In this document: positions 1-9,156 of the stretch, piece by piece
How the letters are laid out: each line of letters opens with the position of its first letter
Position numbering within the stretch: the stretch's first letter is position 1
Source of the DNA: Microbacterium sp. SYP-A9085
GTDB lineage: Bacteria; Actinomycetota; Actinomycetes; Actinomycetales; Microbacteriaceae
Length of the DNA stretch: 64,000 nucleotides
Direction of reading: 5' to 3'
Assembly (NCBI RefSeq): GCF_009649635.1
Contig: NZ_WJII01000001.1
Location: forward strand, 62,001-126,000
Position numbers and translations under genes: made by a program
Notes under the pieces: generated by a model
Told to the model about the DNA's origin: nothing
Seen by the model: the letters and a program-made list of their open reading frames with translations, nothing else
Database searches by the model: none

Positions 1-231
1 CGGGATGCCGTACTCGTCGGTGAACCCCTGGGTCCACTTCTGCAGTGAGGTCTCGTTCGCGTCGCCGTAGAACGTCAGCTCGCCCTCGGCCTTGGCGGCC
101 GCGATCAGCGCGGCCATCGGGTCGGATCCGGTCTTCTGGTCGGTCGGGGCGGTGTCGGCGGCGCAGCCCGCGGCTGCCCACAGTACGGCGGCGCCCAGGG
201 CGAGGGTCGCAACCTTGCGGAAGTTGTTCAC
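1..231 (-). CDS. ABC transporter substrate-binding lipoprotein (partial, 3' end beyond window)
   Basis: Only the first 77 codons are present; the gene runs off the left edge in frame. A GTG start at 231 is preceded by an AAAGGAG ribosome site at 236-242; an in-frame ATG at 252 is possible but has no such site. The N-terminus is a lipoprotein signal: NNFRK, a hydrophobic stretch, then the lipobox AAGC near residue 20, followed by a Thr/Pro/Asp linker. The mature start (AAKAEGELTFYGDAN) resembles the ferric-iron/spermidine type of extracellular solute-binding proteins. It should be membrane-anchored outside the cell and feed an importer lying to the left. The substrate cannot be told from this fragment. 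Confidence 0.8.
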   Translation of the reverse strand, partial: MNNFRKVATLALGAAVLWAAAGCAADTAPTDQKTGSDPMAALIAAAKAEGELTFYGDANETSLQKWTQGFTDEYGIP

Positions 232-397
232 AACAGCTCCTTTGCCATTCATCTCGGTGCTCGGGTGGTGAGTACGCTCCGCCAGGCGGATCCGGAGCGG
301 GGGCCAGTGGAGAGTCCCTCTATTCCACGGATGTGGCGCGCGACGGGCAACGACCCGTCCCGCATAGGGGAACGTTCGGCATCGAATGGCGCGGCGG

Positions 398-1375
398 TCA
401 GAACCCTTCCGGCAGTCGAGGCGCGTACGGCGCCTCCAGACGCGCAAGCTCGTCGTCCGACAGCGTCAGCTCCGTCGCGGCCAGCGCGTCCTCGAGATGA
501 CCGGGCCGGGTGGCGCCCACGATGGGCGCCGACACCGCGGGCTGCGCCATCACCCAGGCCAGAGCGACCTGCGCACGCGAGATCCCCCGCTCGGCGGCGA
601 TCTCGCCCACCGCCTGAACGACGGCCTGGTCGGCGGCCTCCTGCTGGTGGTAGAGCGTCTTGCCGTACTCGTCGGTCTCGGTCCGCGCCGTCTGCACGCC
701 CCATTCGCGTGCCAGCCGGCCGCGTGCGAGCGGGCTCCACGGGATCACGCCGACGCCCTGATCCACGCACAGCGGATGCATCTCCCGCTCCTCCTCCCGC
801 ATCAGGAGGCTGTACTGGTCCTGCATCGAGACGAATCGCGTCCATCCGCCGAGGTCTGCCGCGTGCTGCAGTTTCGCGAACTCCCACGCGTACATCGAGG
901 ATGCGCCGAGGTACCGGACCTTGCCGGAGCGCACGACGTCGTCGAGGGCCTGCATGATCTCCTCCATCGGCACCTGCCGGTCCAGGCGATGGATCTGATA
1001 GAGGTCGATGTAGTCGGTGCCGAGTCGCCGCAGGGAGGCGTCGACCTGCGCGAGGATGGCCGCGCGCGAAAGCCCGCTGTCCTTGGGGCCCGGGCCCATC
1101 CGCATCGCGACCTTCGTCGCGATGACGACCTGGTCGCGGGAGGAGAACTCGCGCAGCAGGGTGCCGGTGATCTCCTCGCTGGAGCCCAGCGAGTACACGT
1201 TCGCGGTGTCGAACGTGGTGACACCGGCTTCGATGGCCCGGCGGAAGAAGGGCCGTGCCTGGTCGATGCCCATCGACCACTCGTGGCTTCCCGTGTGCGG
1301 GTCCCCGTAGCTCATGCAGCCGAGGATGATCTTCGAGATGCGCAGGCCGGAGCCGCCCAGTCGCGTGTAGTCCAT
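398..1375 (-). CDS. Aldo/keto reductase
   Basis: A 325-residue NAD(P)H-dependent aldo/keto reductase of the YajO/Tas-like type, the usual length. The catalytic tetrad is visible: Asp56 and Tyr61 in FDTANVY, Lys88 in IATKVAM and His129 in YQIHRLD. The C-terminal part (VGATRPGHLEDAL) is the cofactor-phosphate loop. The start is placed at MDYTRLGGSG; a further in-frame ATG 17 codons upstream lies before the conserved N-terminus. It is cytosolic and should reduce aldehydes or ketones, substrate unknown. It is separated from the rplA gene upstream by a strong hairpin and is 166 bp ahead of the binding lipoprotein, with no sign that the two act together. Confidence 0.9.
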   Translation of the reverse strand: MDYTRLGGSGLRISKIILGCMSYGDPHTGSHEWSMGIDQARPFFRRAIEAGVTTFDTANVYSLGSSEEITGTLLREFSSRDQVVIATKVAMRMGPGPKDSGLSRAAILAQVDASLRRLGTDYIDLYQIHRLDRQVPMEEIMQALDDVVRSGKVRYLGASSMYAWEFAKLQHAADLGGWTRFVSMQDQYSLLMREEEREMHPLCVDQGVGVIPWSPLARGRLAREWGVQTARTETDEYGKTLYHQQEAADQAVVQAVGEIAAERGISRAQVALAWVMAQPAVSAPIVGATRPGHLEDALAATELTLSDDELARLEAPYAPRLPEGF

Positions 1376-1424
1376 GCGTCCACGATCCCACGGGCGCTGC
1401 GCAGACGGAAAACGTGGGGACGCC

Positions 1425-1456
1425 AACGGGGTTCCGCCCGCAGGCGGAACCCCGTT
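1425..1456 (-). terminator. Terminator hairpin after rplA
   Basis: A perfect 14-bp inverted repeat (AACGGGGTTCCGCC, 4-base loop CGCA, then its complement) lies 13 bp beyond the rplA stop. No long U-tract follows, which is common for actinobacterial terminators. It probably ends the secE-nusG-rplK-rplA transcript. Confidence 0.75.
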
Positions 1457-1469
1457 GTGAGTGTGCAGC

Positions 1470-2159
1470 TCAGATGGCGTTGACGTCCAGCGGGATGCCG
1501 GGGCCGAACGTGGTCGACACCGCGCCCTTCTGGATGTAGCGGCCCTTCGAGCTGGCCGGCTTCAGGCGCACGATCTCCTCGAGCGCCGTCTTCAGGTTCT
1601 CGTCGAGCTGCTCGGCCGTGAACGAGGCCTTGCCGACGATGAAGTGCACGTTGGCGTGCTTGTCGACGCGGAACTCGATCTTGCCGCCCTTGATCTCCTC
1701 CACGGCCTTGGCCGGGTTGGGGGTGACCGTGCCGGTCTTCGGGTTCGGCATCAGGCCGCGCGGGCCCAGCACCTTGCCGAGACGGCCGACCTGGCCCATG
1801 AGCTCGGGGGTTGCCACGGCCGAGTCGAAGTCGGTCCAGCCGGCGGCCACCTTCTCGATCAGCTCAGAGCCACCGACCTCGTCCGCACCGGCGGCGATGG
1901 CGGCCTCAGCGGCCGGGCCGGTCGCGAACACGATGACGCGCGCGGTCTTGCCGGTGCCGTGCGGGAGGATGACGGTGCCGCGCACCATCTGGTCCGCCTT
2001 GCGCGGGTCGACCGACAGCTTGAGGGCGACCTCGACGGTCGAGTCGAACTTCTTCGACCCGGTCTGCTTGGCGAGCGCCACAGCCTCGGTGGGGGTGAAG
2101 AAGGTGTCCGCCGCGATCTTGTCGGAAGCGGCGCGGTAAGCCTTGGACTTGGTAGCCAT
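1470..2159 (-). CDS. rplA: 50S ribosomal protein L1
   Basis: L1 forms the mobile stalk at the ribosomal E site and in many bacteria represses its own rplK-rplA message by binding it. The 229 residues match the usual length. Typical L1 blocks are present: the N-terminal [11 protein letters not shown], the mid segment [17 protein letters not shown] near residues 130-145, and a C-terminal [18 protein letters not shown] end. It starts 13 bp after rplK, with GGGGAGAAC just upstream as ribosome site. Being last in the operon and followed by a strong hairpin, it is almost certainly co-expressed with rplK. Confidence 0.98.
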   Translation of the reverse strand: MATKSKAYRAASDKIAADTFFTPTEAVALAKQTGSKKFDSTVEVALKLSVDPRKADQMVRGTVILPHGTGKTARVIVFATGPAAEAAIAAGADEVGGSELIEKVAAGWTDFDSAVATPELMGQVGRLGKVLGPRGLMPNPKTGTVTPNPAKAVEEIKGGKIEFRVDKHANVHFIVGKASFTAEQLDENLKTALEEIVRLKPASSKGRYIQKGAVSTTFGPGIPLDVNAI

Positions 2160-2172
2160 GTTCGTTCTCCCC

Positions 2173-2604
2173 TCAGCCCTCGACCGTGATGCCCATGGAA
2201 CGCGCGGTGCCGGCGATGATCTTCGCCGCGGCCTCCAGGTCGTTCGCGTTGAGGTCGGGCTGCTTGGTCTCGGCGATCTGACGCACCTGCTCCTGCGTGA
2301 GCTTGCCGACCTTGTCGGTGTGCGGGGTCTTCGAACCCTTCGCCACGCCGGCGGCCTTCTTGATCAGCTCGGCGGCCGGGGGCGTCTTCAAGATGAAGGT
2401 GAAGCTGCGGTCCTCGTAGACGGTGATCTCCACGGGGATGACGTTGCCGCGCTGCGACTCCGTCGCGGCGTTGTACGCCTTGCAGAACTCCATGATGTTC
2501 ACGCCATGCTGACCGAGCGCGGGCCCGATCGGCGGCGCCGGGTTTGCGGCGCCGGCCTTGATCTGAAGCTTGATCAGGCCGGTCACCTTCTTCTTCGGTG
2601 CCAT
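2173..2604 (-). CDS. rplK: 50S ribosomal protein L11
   Basis: L11 (143 residues, normal length) binds 23S rRNA in the GTPase-associated centre, the site of thiostrepton action, and is needed for stringent-response activation by RelA-type enzymes. The Pro-rich N-terminus [20 protein letters not shown] and the [12 protein letters not shown] block are diagnostic, and the C-terminal [12 protein letters not shown] end is typical. A short stem-loop (GGATGCC, GCAT loop, GGCATCC) at 2627-2644 lies just ahead of the ribosome-binding site and could influence translation. It follows nusG after 98 bp in the conserved secE-nusG-rplK-rplA order. Confidence 0.98.
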
Positions 2605-2702
2605 TCCTGTTTCCTTTCAGCGAATCGGATGCCATGCGGCATCCGCTCTCCCGCAGGCCCGGCGGTTCCGGGGTGCGGTGTCTGTCAGACGCGTCTTGCG
2701 CG

Positions 2703-3734
2703 TCAGAGCATCTTGGTGACCTGGTCGAACGACAGCTCGACCGGGGTCTCCCGCTCGAACAGCGAGACGAGGACCGTGAGCTTGCCGCTCTCGGGCTTGA
2801 TCTCGCTGATGGTGCCGGGAAGACCCGCGAACGAGCCCTCCTTGATCGTGATGGTCTCGCCGACCTCGAAGTCGACCTCGGCGGGGATGACGCGGGCGGA
2901 GGCCGGGGCGCCCTTCGCGGAGCCGCCCTTCGCGGTGGCGACCTCCTTGACCTCGACGAGCGACTTCAGCATCGTGAAGGCCTCCTCGAAGCGCAGCGGC
3001 GTCGGGTTGTGCGCGTTGCCGACGAACCCGGTCACGCCGGGTGTGTGGCGCACCACCGACCAGGTGTCCTCGTTGAGTTCCATGCGCACGAGCACGTAGC
3101 CCGGGATCCGGACGCGCGTGACCATCTTGCGCTGCCCGTTCTTGATCTCCACGACGTCCTCCATCGGGACCTCGACCTGGTAAATGTCCTCCTCCACCTC
3201 CAGCGTCGACTTGCGCTGTTCGATGTTGGCCTTCACCTTGCGCTCGAACCCGGCGTACGAGTGGATCACGTACCACTTGCCCGGCTGCGACCGCAGCTCG
3301 GTGCGAAACGCGTCGTACGGGTCCTCGTCCGCGGCGTCCTCGTCGACGGCGTCCTCGTCGAGGACGAGCCGGTCCTCGTCGCCGTTCACGTCGGGACCCT
3401 CGTAGGGGGTGACGTCGGCGGCGGCCTCGGCGGCGCGCTCTGCGGCCTCGTCGGCCGCGTCGTCGGTCAGGACCTCCGCCGCGGCCTCGGCCTCGGCGGT
3501 GGCGTCGATGTGCAGTGCGTCGTTCACGATCGCATCCGCCTCCGGATCTTCGATGTCGTATGTCTCTTCGTCCACGTCGCTCTCTTCGTCCTCGACGTGC
3601 AGCGCGCGGTGCTCCGCAGCCTCGACCGACCGCTCCTCGGCCTCGAGCACGCCGCCCTCCTGGGCCTCGTCGGCCTCGCTGGACTGCTCGGCGGCGGTGG
3701 CCCAATCGGCATCGTCGGGGAATCTGTCAGACAC
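2703..3734 (-). CDS. nusG: Transcription termination/antitermination protein NusG, with long acidic N-terminus
   Basis: NusG binds RNA polymerase and links it to Rho or to the leading ribosome. The GTG-started protein has 343 residues against about 180 in E. coli. The NGN domain begins near residue 152 ([16 protein letters not shown]) and the C-terminal KOW domain lies at about 288-343 ([16 protein letters not shown]). The extra 150 N-terminal residues are rich in Glu, Asp and Ala, with repeats such as [14 protein letters not shown], and look disordered. Extended NusG proteins are known in actinobacteria, but this acidic tail is long. It lies 49 bp after secE, in the same transcript. Confidence 0.96.
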   Translation of the reverse strand: MSDRFPDDADWATAAEQSSEADEAQEGGVLEAEERSVEAAEHRALHVEDEESDVDEETYDIEDPEADAIVNDALHIDATAEAEAAAEVLTDDAADEAAERAAEAAADVTPYEGPDVNGDEDRLVLDEDAVDEDAADEDPYDAFRTELRSQPGKWYVIHSYAGFERKVKANIEQRKSTLEVEEDIYQVEVPMEDVVEIKNGQRKMVTRVRIPGYVLVRMELNEDTWSVVRHTPGVTGFVGNAHNPTPLRFEEAFTMLKSLVEVKEVATAKGGSAKGAPASARVIPAEVDFEVGETITIKEGSFAGLPGTISEIKPESGKLTVLVSLFERETPVELSFDQVTKML

Positions 3735-3783
3735 TTGGTTCTCTTCCGTTCGTATGGACCGGTGCGCGCGCGTCAGACGCGCG

Positions 3784-4050
3784 TCACGCTCCCGGTGAGC
3801 CGAACACCCACGCCGTCATCCAGGAGAACAGCACGTCCAACCCGTAGACGATCGCCATCACCACGACCACGAACACGATCGAGACGATCGTGTACCTGAT
3901 CAGCTCCTGCCGGTTCGGGACGGCGACCTTGCGCATTTCGGCGAAGACCTGGCGGATGAAGATGGCGATGCGCTGGAAGAAGCCGGCCTTCTTCTCACGC
4001 GTCCGGTCGCTCGCGGCGACGATCTCGCCGTTCGGCTCGTCCTGGACCAT
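3784..4050 (-). CDS. secE: Preprotein translocase subunit SecE
   Basis: A small (88-residue) SecE of the single-membrane-segment type that clamps SecY in the Sec translocon. The conserved cytoplasmic amphipathic helix ([22 protein letters not shown]) is followed by one membrane segment ([19 protein letters not shown]). The start is MVQDEPNG at 4050, preceded by CAGGTGGGGT; upstream in-frame Met codons fall in tRNA-proximal sequence and are not credible. The gene begins 48 bp downstream of tRNA-Trp, so the tRNA is probably cut from the same primary transcript. Confidence 0.96.
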   Translation of the reverse strand: MVQDEPNGEIVAASDRTREKKAGFFQRIAIFIRQVFAEMRKVAVPNRQELIRYTIVSIVFVVVVMAIVYGLDVLFSWMTAWVFGSPGA

Positions 4051-4097
4051 CGACCCCACCTGAAATCGTCTTCTGTGAATCAGCATGCGCTGACGCG

Positions 4098-4170
<73 letters not shown>

Positions 4171-4283
4171 AGAGGCCGCACCGGCCCCGGGACGCCCGCA
4201 CTCCTGCGCCGCGTCCGATGATCTGGGGAACGTGCCCCTTGCCCGCGGGCACAGCGAAAGAATGCAGACAAGACTGCTTCTCC

Positions 4284-4313
4284 AGTGTAGAGCATGCCCT
4301 CCGCGGTCGCGAA
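4284..4313 (-). promoter_or_regulatory. Candidate promoter for tRNA-Trp-secE-nusG
   Basis: On the minus strand, TTCGCG (4308-4313) and TACACT (4284-4289) are 18 bp apart. The TACACT box fits the actinobacterial -10 pattern TAnnnT; the -35 is weak. Transcription would start near 4277, about 107 nt ahead of the tRNA. Confidence 0.4.
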
Positions 4314-4332
4314 CCGGGCGGGATGCCTGCGC

Positions 4333-4767
4333 TCAGTAGGGCTGGATGCCGTAGCGATCCGGCTCGGGGGCACGGGTGAACGCGCGGCCCGACACCGCGG
4401 TGGGCGTCACGCGCACGTAGTTGTACTTCAGCGTCGGGATCCACGGCGCGAGCCCCAGCGTGTCGGCGCGCGCCACGTCGGCGCTCGACTCCAGCCGGCT
4501 CGCCCGACCGCGCACGACGACGCTCCAGGCGTCGGTATCGGTGTGGTCGTCCACCTCGAAGAGCACACGATCGTCGACGGTGAGTTCGAACAGCTTGCTG
4601 CCCTCCGCGGTGCGGAACAGGATCGACTGCTCGTCCACGACGAAGTTGACCGGGAAGATGTCGATGGCGTCCCCGACCCTGGTCACGATGCGTCCGAGCT
4701 GCTGCCCGCCCAGACGCTCCCAGCACGCGCTCTCGTCGAGCGCGACCACGCCGCCCGTCTCGTCCAT
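4333..4767 (-). CDS. Pyridoxamine 5'-phosphate oxidase-like flavin-binding protein
   Basis: A 144-residue single-domain protein of the split-barrel flavin-binding fold (PNPOx-like, Rv1155/Rv2074 type). The pattern is typical: LGRIVTRVGDAIDIFPVNFVV near the N-terminus, ILFRTAEGSKLFEL, then VLFEVDD and WSVVVRGRAS in the barrel. Such proteins bind FMN or F420 and often have no assigned substrate. The C-terminal WIPTLKYNYVRVTPTAVSGRAF is common in this subfamily. It is monocistronic: the tRNA-Trp unit lies to its left and an aldehyde dehydrogenase stops 75 bp to its right on the same strand. Confidence 0.8.
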   Translation of the reverse strand: MDETGGVVALDESACWERLGGQQLGRIVTRVGDAIDIFPVNFVVDEQSILFRTAEGSKLFELTVDDRVLFEVDDHTDTDAWSVVVRGRASRLESSADVARADTLGLAPWIPTLKYNYVRVTPTAVSGRAFTRAPEPDRYGIQPY

Positions 4768-4842
4768 GCCCCCATCTTCGCACGCGGGACGCCGTCACGG
4801 GCGGCCCGGTGCGCGGCGTCGGCCGGGTCCGGCGACGCGCGG

Positions 4843-6207
4843 CTACGCCCCGATGCGGACCAGCTTCTTGTTCACGAACTCGTCGGCCGCCAGCAGCCCC
4901 AGCTCCCGCGAGGTGCCGCTGCGCTTGACCCCGCCGAACGGCAGCTCCGGGCTGTCGGCGAGGACGAGGTTCACGTACACCATGCCGGCCTGGATGGCAT
5001 CGGCCACCCGCTGCGCCTGCGCGGCGTCGGTCGTGAACACGTACGAGCCCAGACCGAACGACGTGTCGTTCGCGAGCCGCACCGCGGCATCCTCGTCCGT
5101 CACCCGGTACACGACGGCGGCGGGGCCGAACAGCTCCTCGCGGTAGACGTCCATCTCCGGCGTGACGTCGGCCAGCACGGTCGGGGCGAAGAACGTGCCC
5201 TCCCGGGTGCCGCCGGCCAGCACCGTCGCGCCCTGCGCGACGGCCGTGTCGATCTGCTGCTGCAGCCGCGCCGCGGCCGCCTCCGACGACAGCGGCCCGA
5301 GGATGGTGTCCTCCGAGGTGGGGTCGGATGCCGCCACCGCGGCCATCGCCGCGGTGAACCGCGAGACGAAGTCGTCGTACAGGTCGTCGACGACGATGAA
5401 GCGCTTGGCGCCGTTGCAGGACTGGCCGTTGTTGTCCAGCCGCGCGTCCACGGCGGCCTGCACGGTGGCGTCCAGGTCGTCGGTGGACAGCAGGATGAAC
5501 GGGTCGGATCCGCCGAGCTCCAGCGCGACCTTCTTCAGATGGCGTCCCGCGACCTCGGCGACGGCGGCGCCGGCGCGCTCGGAGCCGGTGACCGACACGC
5601 CCTGCACGCGCGGGTCGGCGATCGTCGCGGCGGCCTGCTCGTTCGTCAGGTACACGTTGACGTAGGCGCCGTCCGGAAGGCCGGCCTCCTCGTAGATGCG
5701 CTCCAGCAGCGCCGCGGACTCGGGGCACTGCGGGGCGTGCTTGAGCAGGATGGTGTTGCCCAGCACGAGGTTCGGCGCCGCGAATCGGGCCACCTGGTAG
5801 GCGGGGAAGTTCCACGGCATGATCCCCAGGAGCACGCCCAGCGGTGCACGGCGCACGACGGCGCTGCCCTCGCCGAGGATGTCGATCGGGCGGTCGGCGG
5901 TGACCTGCTCGGCGTGGTCGGCGTAGAACTCGATGATGTCGGCGGCGAAGTCGACCTCGCCGAGCGCGGCGGCGATCGGCTTGCCCATCTCGCGGACGAT
6001 GATCGCGGCGAGTTCGTCGCGTCGCGCACGGTGCCCGTCGGCGATCCGCCGCACGACCGCCGCACGGTCGGCGACGGATGTGCGCGACCAGGTGCCGAAC
6101 GCCGCCGCCGCGGCGGCGATGGCATCCTGGGCCTGCGCGTCGGTGAAAGTGTCGTAGGTGGCCACGGTCTGCCCGGTGGCGGGGTTGACGACGGCGTAGT
6201 CGGTCAT
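4843..6207 (-). CDS. NAD(P)-dependent aldehyde dehydrogenase (succinate-semialdehyde type)
   Basis: A 454-residue aldehyde dehydrogenase of the short succinate-semialdehyde dehydrogenase group. Catalytic residues are visible: the general base Glu230 in ALELGGSDPF and the nucleophile Cys264 in NNGQSCNGAKRF; the oxyanion Asn132 lies in MPWNFPAYQ. The start is MTDYAVVNPATG at 6207 rather than the in-frame ATG six codons earlier. It follows the other dehydrogenase by 14 bp, so both belong to the gabT-gabD unit. The two probably differ in cofactor or aldehyde; which is the main succinate-semialdehyde enzyme cannot be decided here. Confidence 0.9.
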   Translation of the reverse strand: MTDYAVVNPATGQTVATYDTFTDAQAQDAIAAAAAAFGTWSRTSVADRAAVVRRIADGHRARRDELAAIIVREMGKPIAAALGEVDFAADIIEFYADHAEQVTADRPIDILGEGSAVVRRAPLGVLLGIMPWNFPAYQVARFAAPNLVLGNTILLKHAPQCPESAALLERIYEEAGLPDGAYVNVYLTNEQAAATIADPRVQGVSVTGSERAGAAVAEVAGRHLKKVALELGGSDPFILLSTDDLDATVQAAVDARLDNNGQSCNGAKRFIVVDDLYDDFVSRFTAAMAAVAASDPTSEDTILGPLSSEAAAARLQQQIDTAVAQGATVLAGGTREGTFFAPTVLADVTPEMDVYREELFGPAAVVYRVTDEDAAVRLANDTSFGLGSYVFTTDAAQAQRVADAIQAGMVYVNLVLADSPELPFGGVKRSGTSRELGLLAADEFVNKKLVRIGA

Positions 6208-6221
6208 CTCCGGTCCTCTTC

Positions 6222-7688
6222 TCAATCGACGGGGATCAGCGTGTACTTCGTGGACAGATATTCGTGGATGCCCTCGAGACCGCCCTCGCGGCCCATCCCG
6301 GACTGCTTGACGCCGCCGAAGGGAGCGGCCGCGTTCGAGACGACGCCCACGTTCAGACCCATCATGCCCGTCTCGAGCCGGTCGATCATCCGGTGCCCGC
6401 GCGCGAGGCTCTCCGTGAACACGTAGGAGACCAGGCCGAATTCGGTCGCGTTCGCGAGGCGGACGGCCTCGTCCTCGTCATGGAACGGGGCTATCGCCAG
6501 GACCGGGCCGAAGATCTCCTCGCGGAGGATGTCGGCTCCGGCCGGAACGTCGCTGATGACGGTGGGCTCGAAGAACGTGCCCTCGGACGCGACGGCCGCG
6601 CCGCCCGTGCGCACGGTGGCGCCGCGGGTCACGGCGTCGTCCACCAGTGCGCGTGCCTTGGCGACGGCATCCTCGTCGATGAGCGGGCCGATCGTGACGC
6701 CGTCGTCGGTGCCGCGGCCGATGGTCATCTCCTGCACGCGCGCGGTGACGCGGTCCGCGAACTCGGCCGCGATCGACTCGTGCACGATGAACCGGTTGGC
6801 GGCGGTGCACGCCTGCCCGATGTTGCGGAACTTCGCGATCATCGCGCCGTCGACGGCCTTGTCCAGGTCGGCGTCCTCGAACACGACGAACGGCGCGTTC
6901 CCGCCCAGCTCCATCGACACGCGCAGGATGCCGTCGGCGGCCTGGGCGATGAGCTTGCGGCCGACCTCGGTGGACCCGGTGAACGACAGCTTGCGCAGCC
7001 GCGGGTCGGCGATGATCGGGCCGGCGACCTTGCCGGACGTGGTGGTGGACACGACGTTGACAACACCGGCGGGCAGGCCCGCCTCCGCCAGCAGCGCGGC
7101 GAAGAACAGGGTCGTCAGCGGGGTGAGCGCGGCGGGCTTGACGACCACGGTGCAGCCGGCGGCCAGGGCCGGTGCGATCTTGCGCGTGGCCATCGCGAAC
7201 GGGAAGTTCCACGGCGTGATGAAGAACGACGGACCGACCGGGCGCTGCGAGACGACCATGCGGCCCGTCCCCTCGGGGTTCAGCCCGTACCGGCCGTTGA
7301 TGCGCACCGCCTCCTCGCTGAACCAGCGCAGGAACTCGGCTCCGTAGACGACCTCGCCGCGTGACTCGGCGAGGGGCTTGCCCATCTCCAGCGTCATCAG
7401 CAGCGCAAGGTCCTCCTTGTGCTGCTGGACCAGCTCGAACGCGCGGCGCAGGATATCGCTGCGCGTGCGCGGCGCGGTGGCCGCCCAGTCGTCCTGTGCC
7501 GCCACCGCGGCGTCCAGGGCACGGATGCCGTCGGCCGGTGAGCCGTCGGCGATCGAGCGGATGACGGCGTTCGTGCTGGGGTCGTGCACGTCGAACGTCG
7601 CGCCGCCCTCGGCATCCACCCATTCGCCGCCGATGAACAGACCGGTGGGGACGCGGTCCAGCAGTTCGGCTTCCTGTTGCGCGGTCAT
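6222..7688 (-). CDS. gabD: NAD(P)-dependent succinate-semialdehyde dehydrogenase
   Basis: A 488-residue enzyme that oxidises succinate semialdehyde from the GABA aminotransferase reaction to succinate. Glu260 (SMELGGNAPF) and Cys294 (NIGQACTAANRF) are the catalytic pair, with PWNFPFAMATRKIAPALAAG as the cofactor and oxyanion region. Length and motifs match GabD. The start is ATG 7688; the GTG six bases upstream overlaps the AAGGAG ribosome site. It lies 20 bp after gabT, in the same transcript. Its close relative directly downstream suggests a second semialdehyde step or redundancy. Confidence 0.9.
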   Translation of the reverse strand: MTAQQEAELLDRVPTGLFIGGEWVDAEGGATFDVHDPSTNAVIRSIADGSPADGIRALDAAVAAQDDWAATAPRTRSDILRRAFELVQQHKEDLALLMTLEMGKPLAESRGEVVYGAEFLRWFSEEAVRINGRYGLNPEGTGRMVVSQRPVGPSFFITPWNFPFAMATRKIAPALAAGCTVVVKPAALTPLTTLFFAALLAEAGLPAGVVNVVSTTTSGKVAGPIIADPRLRKLSFTGSTEVGRKLIAQAADGILRVSMELGGNAPFVVFEDADLDKAVDGAMIAKFRNIGQACTAANRFIVHESIAAEFADRVTARVQEMTIGRGTDDGVTIGPLIDEDAVAKARALVDDAVTRGATVRTGGAAVASEGTFFEPTVISDVPAGADILREEIFGPVLAIAPFHDEDEAVRLANATEFGLVSYVFTESLARGHRMIDRLETGMMGLNVGVVSNAAAPFGGVKQSGMGREGGLEGIHEYLSTKYTLIPVD

Positions 7689-7708
7689 GTGCACTCCTTG
7701 GGGATCAG

Positions 7709-9061
7709 TCAGTGGGCGGCGAGCGCGGACGCGACCACGTCCAGGCCCTCGTTCAGCAGGTCATCGCCGATCGACAGCGGCGGCAGGAAGCGGATCACGT
7801 TGCCGTACGTGCCGCAGGTGAGGACGACGACGCCCTCGGCGATGCACTGCTTCGCTATCGCGGAGGTCAGCGCGGCATCCGGCTCCCCCGTCGTCGGGTC
7901 GACGAACTCGGCGGCGACCATGGCGCCGCGGCCGCGGACCTCCCCGACCCGCGGGTCGGCCGCCTGCAGCGCGTGCAGCCGCTCCTGCAGGATGACGCCG
8001 ATAGCGCGGGCCCGCTCGATCAGTCCGTCGTTCTCGAACACCTCGATCGCGGCGACGGCGGCCGCGCACGCGACGGGGTTGCCGCCATACGTGCCGCCCA
8101 GGCCCCCCGCGTGCGCGGCGTCCATGATCTCGGCGCGACCGGTGACCGCCGCCAGCGGCAGGCCGCCGGCGATGCCCTTGGCGGTCGTGATCAGGTCGGG
8201 CACGATGCCGAACACCTCCGAGGCGAACATGGCGCCGGTGCGGGCGAACCCGGTCTGCACCTCGTCGGCGATGAACACCACATCATTCGCGTGGCACCAG
8301 TCCAAGAGGGCGGGCAGGAATCCGTCGGCCGGCACGATGAAGCCGCCCTCACCCTGGATCGGCTCGATGATGATGGCGGCGAGGTTCTCGGCGCCGATCT
8401 GCTTCGTCATCATCGCTATTGCCCGCTTCGCCGCCTCGGGCCCGGTGAGGCCGTCGTGGAAGGGGTACGACATCGGGGCGCGGTAGACCTCCGACGCGAA
8501 CGGGCCGAACCCGCTCTTGTACGGCATCGCCTTCGCGGTCAGCGCCATTGTGAGGTTCGTGCGGCCGTGGTAGCCGTGGTCGAACGCGACGACGGCCTGC
8601 TTGCGCGTGTACTTGCGCGCGATCTTCACGGCGTTCTCGACGGCCTCGGCCCCGGAATTGAACAGGGCGCTCTTCTTTGCGAACGCGCCGGGTGTGATCC
8701 GGTTCAAGGCCTCGGCGACGGCCACGTACGACTCGTAGGGGGACACCATGAAGCACGTGTGCGTGAACTGCGCGACCTGCTGCTGGACGGCCTCGACGAC
8801 CTTGGGGTGCGCGTTGCCGACGGAGGTGACGGCGATGCCGCTGCCGAGGTCGATCAGGGAGTTGCCGTCCGCGTCGAGGATCACGCCGCCGCCGGCGGCG
8901 ACCGCGGCGATCGGGGCCGTGTGCCCGACGCCCGCCGCGACGGCGGCCGCCTTGCGCTCCAGCAGCTCCTGGGACCGGGGGCCGGGGATGGCGGTGACGA
9001 GGCGTCGCTCCTGGGGAAGGGAGGGTCCGCCGACGGGGGTGATGACAGCCGCGTTGCTCAT
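7709..9061 (-). CDS. gabT: 4-aminobutyrate aminotransferase
   Basis: A 450-residue class-III PLP aminotransferase that transfers the amino group of GABA to 2-oxoglutarate, giving succinate semialdehyde and glutamate. Typical blocks are GSGIAVTSVGNAHPKVVEAV near residue 65, NSGAEAVENAVKIARKYT, FDHGYHGRT, FIADEVQTGFARTGAMF, and the PLP-lysine segment TTAKGIAGGLPLAAVTG. The start is MSNAAVITPVGG at 9061; longer readings run into the divergent regulatory region. It is first in the gabT-gabD-dehydrogenase unit and is divergent from a PucR-type regulator, which is probably its activator. Confidence 0.92.
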   Translation of the reverse strand: MSNAAVITPVGGPSLPQERRLVTAIPGPRSQELLERKAAAVAAGVGHTAPIAAVAAGGGVILDADGNSLIDLGSGIAVTSVGNAHPKVVEAVQQQVAQFTHTCFMVSPYESYVAVAEALNRITPGAFAKKSALFNSGAEAVENAVKIARKYTRKQAVVAFDHGYHGRTNLTMALTAKAMPYKSGFGPFASEVYRAPMSYPFHDGLTGPEAAKRAIAMMTKQIGAENLAAIIIEPIQGEGGFIVPADGFLPALLDWCHANDVVFIADEVQTGFARTGAMFASEVFGIVPDLITTAKGIAGGLPLAAVTGRAEIMDAAHAGGLGGTYGGNPVACAAAVAAIEVFENDGLIERARAIGVILQERLHALQAADPRVGEVRGRGAMVAAEFVDPTTGEPDAALTSAIAKQCIAEGVVVLTCGTYGNVIRFLPPLSIGDDLLNEGLDVVASALAAH

Positions 9062-9108
9062 ACTCGCGAGCGTAGGCGCGCGAGCGCACGCGGTGCACTC
9101 GCCGTCGA

Positions 9109-9143
9109 GTACATTCTTCCCGCGCTGATGTACATTGCGTACA
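9109..9143. promoter_or_regulatory. Candidate operator in the gabT/pucR intergenic region
   Basis: GTACATT occurs twice in the same orientation (9109-9115 and 9130-9136), exactly 21 bp or two helical turns apart. The second copy sits inside a perfect inverted repeat, TGTAC-ATTGC-GTACA (9129-9143). The spacing suits a dimeric regulator binding on one face of the DNA. The natural candidate is the PucR-type protein encoded 14 bp further right. Confidence 0.5.
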
Positions 9144-9156
9144 GGAAGGAGCGCCG

